Positions 10,567 through 11,884 of a DNA stretch of 11,884 nucleotides are shown here, one piece after another (within the stretch, counting starts at the first letter, position 1; each line of letters opens with the position of its first letter). Source of the stretch: Desulfocurvus sp. (lineage in GTDB: Bacteria > Desulfobacterota > Desulfovibrionia > Desulfovibrionales > Desulfovibrionaceae); the NCBI RefSeq assembly GCF_023230885.1, contig NZ_JALNWM010000097.1, forward strand, positions 1-11,884, written 5' to 3'. The notes beneath the pieces are model-generated. The model had not been told where the DNA came from and made no database searches. It was given only the letters and a program-made list of their open reading frames with translations. The position numbers and the translations under genes were made by a program.

Positions 10567-11884
10567 ATGCGCCCGGTTGTCCGCTTCACCCTGGCCCAGA
10601 CGGTCCTGTTCAACCTCGTCTTCGTTGCGCTCATCGTGGCCGGGGCCTTCTCGGTCATGCGCCTGCCCGTGGAGCGCTACCCGCAGGTGAACTTCGGCAA
10701 GGTCATCGTGTCCTGCTTCTGGCCCGGAGCCAGCGCCCAGGACATGGAGGCCCTGGTGACCCGCAAGATCGAAGACGCCCTGCAGGACCTGGAGCAGGTG
10801 GAATTCATCCAGTCCTCCTCCTCCCAGCAGTTTTCGGTGCTGGTGGTCAAGTTCAACGACGACACGGACTACCAGGCCCTGTACGACGAGCTGCGCTTCC
10901 GCGTGCTGTCCATGATCGACGAGCTGCCCGACGACGCCGACCCGCCCGGATTCACCCTGGTGCGCACCTCGGAATGGCTGCCCGTGGTGGCCGTCAACCT
11001 CGTGGGGCCGAGCGGCAACCGCGCCCTGGCCCTCATGGCCGAGGAGCTCAAGGTGCCCCTGGCCGACATCCCGGGGGTGCAGGAGGTGGAGATCGAGGGC
11101 GAGTACCAGCGCGAGTTCCATGTGCTGCTCGACCCGGCGCGCATGGCGGCCCTGGGCGTCGGCTTCGACCAGGTCGCCCGGGCGCTGGAGGCGGCCAACG
11201 TCTCCCTGCCCGCCGGGGACTACACCGACGAGTCCGGCGAGTTCATGGTCCGCGTGGACGAGCGCTTCCGCACCCGCGACCAGGTGGCCGCCACGGTGGT
11301 GCGCCGCGACAAGGACGGCTCGATGCTCACCGTGGCCGACCTGATGAGCGACGCGCGCCTGGACTACCGCGACCCGCGCGTCATCTCCTCGGTCAACGGC
11401 CAGGACGCCGTGACCCTCAAGGTCAAGAAGACCCCCGAGGGCAACGCCCTGGACATCATGGCCGGGGTCCAGGCCGTGCTGGCCGACCTGCGCCCCGCCC
11501 TGGAGCGCGAGGGCGTTGCGGCCGTGGCCACCCAGGACTCCACCACCCACATCGCCGACGCCATGAGCACCCTGGGCTGGAACATGGTCCTGGGCATCAT
11601 TCTGGTCTGCGCCATCATCTGGCACTTCATGGGCGCGCGGGGCGCGGCCCTGACCGCGGTGGGCATCCCCTTCGCGTTCCTGACGACCATGATCCTCATG
11701 TACCTGACGGGCAACTCGCTGAACGGGATCACCCTGTTCTCCTTCGTGCTCGTGTCGGGCATCATCGTGGACGACGCCATCGTGGTGGTGGAAAACATCT
11801 ACCGCCACGTCCAGCAGGGCCGCCCCCTGGACGAGGCCATCGTGGACGGCACAAGCGAGGTCATGATCCCCGTGGTTTCGGCCA
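10567..11884 (+). CDS. RND-family efflux pump (AcrB/HAE-like), 3' end cut by the window
   Basis: The frame is open from ATG 10567 to the window edge with no stop, covering 439 codons of a protein that is usually about 1,000-1,050 residues. It starts with a membrane helix (TVLFNLVFVALIVAGAFSVM) and the porter-domain motif LPVERYPQVNFGKV. Porter subdomains follow (for example VTRKIEDALQDLEQVEFIQS), then TM2 (WNMVLGIILVCAIIWHFMG) and TM3-TM4. The proton-relay aspartates of TM4 appear in SGIIVDDAIVVVENIYRH at residues 402-403, matching AcrB D407-D408, so this is a proton-driven pump. Hydrophobic and amphipathic compounds are the usual substrates of the family; the actual ones are unknown. AGGAG (10556-10560) overlaps the adaptor stop. 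Confidence 0.9.
   Translation, partial: MRPVVRFTLAQTVLFNLVFVALIVAGAFSVMRLPVERYPQVNFGKVIVSCFWPGASAQDMEALVTRKIEDALQDLEQVEFIQSSSSQQFSVLVVKFNDDTDYQALYDELRFRVLSMIDELPDDADPPGFTLVRTSEWLPVVAVNLVGPSGNRALALMAEELKVPLADIPGVQEVEIEGEYQREFHVLLDPARMAALGVGFDQVARALEAANVSLPAGDYTDESGEFMVRVDERFRTRDQVAATVVRRDKDGSMLTVADLMSDARLDYRDPRVISSVNGQDAVTLKVKKTPEGNALDIMAGVQAVLADLRPALEREGVAAVATQDSTTHIADAMSTLGWNMVLGIILVCAIIWHFMGARGAALTAVGIPFAFLTTMILMYLTGNSLNGITLFSFVLVSGIIVDDAIVVVENIYRHVQQGRPLDEAIVDGTSEVMIPVVSA

Noticed and set aside
8797..11808. A 1003-codon open frame on the minus strand
   Set aside because: It is antisense to the TetR, adaptor and RND genes, which have clear family motifs, ribosome binding sites and operon spacing. 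Its translation is low-complexity, rich in Gly, His, Gln and Ala, as expected from the reverse of high-GC coding sequence.
1..11884. CRISPR arrays, insertion sequences, attachment sites, tRNA or rRNA genes
   Set aside because: No regularly spaced repeats, transposase or integrase motifs, cloverleaf-like or rRNA-like sequence were seen on reading through the window.

Overview
The window is very GC-rich, and every gene I can support lies on the + strand. The RND pump with its periplasmic adaptor indicates a Gram-negative bacterium. The base composition and protein flavour suggest a high-GC proteobacterium, perhaps Desulfovibrio-like; that placement is an inference from general resemblance and was not tested. 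There are no tRNA or rRNA genes, transposases or CRISPR arrays. Both ends cut into neighbouring sequence: the substrate-binding partner of the first operon is not seen, and the last gene runs off the right edge.

Region 1 (59-3339) is a four-gene ABC importer operon of the nitrate/sulfonate/taurine (NitT/TauT) type, in the order ATPase, permease, permease, ATPase. It encodes two different permeases and two different ATPases, so the pump is probably a heterotetramer. The ATPase motifs are degenerate in a complementary way: the first has a broken signature motif and an intact switch histidine, the second an intact signature and Asn in place of that histidine. Paired, they would form one canonical and one degenerate ATP site. 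Such asymmetry is well known in ABC exporters and, to my knowledge, uncommon in this importer family.

Region 2 (3340-4673) starts with a 406-base gap holding several hairpins, one of them a 23-position stem with 22 pairs. An AT-rich segment with a 34-bp inverted repeat follows. This repeat is a candidate operator for the small ribbon-helix-helix (RHH) protein (3746-3928), which is paired with an unrecognised 127-residue protein (3947-4330). A 60-residue zinc-ribbon-like protein follows (4491-4673).

Region 3 (4770-6945) holds an EamA-type membrane transporter and a MacB/FtsX-like permease with no ATPase or adaptor beside it. A roughly 470-base C-rich gap without a credible gene follows.

Region 4 (7347-8696) is a MarR-family regulator followed by a SAM-dependent methyltransferase. 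A 28-base element, 21/28 identical between copies, lies just upstream of both start codons, so the regulator may control itself and the methyltransferase.

Region 5 (8714-11884) is a TetR-family regulator (CecR-like architecture), a periplasmic adaptor and the first 439 codons of an RND efflux pump, tightly spaced as one operon. Its promoter lies inside a 46-bp inverted repeat with 16-nt arms (14/16 matching) and a third half-site upstream, a clear candidate for autoregulation. No outer-membrane channel gene is visible before the window ends.
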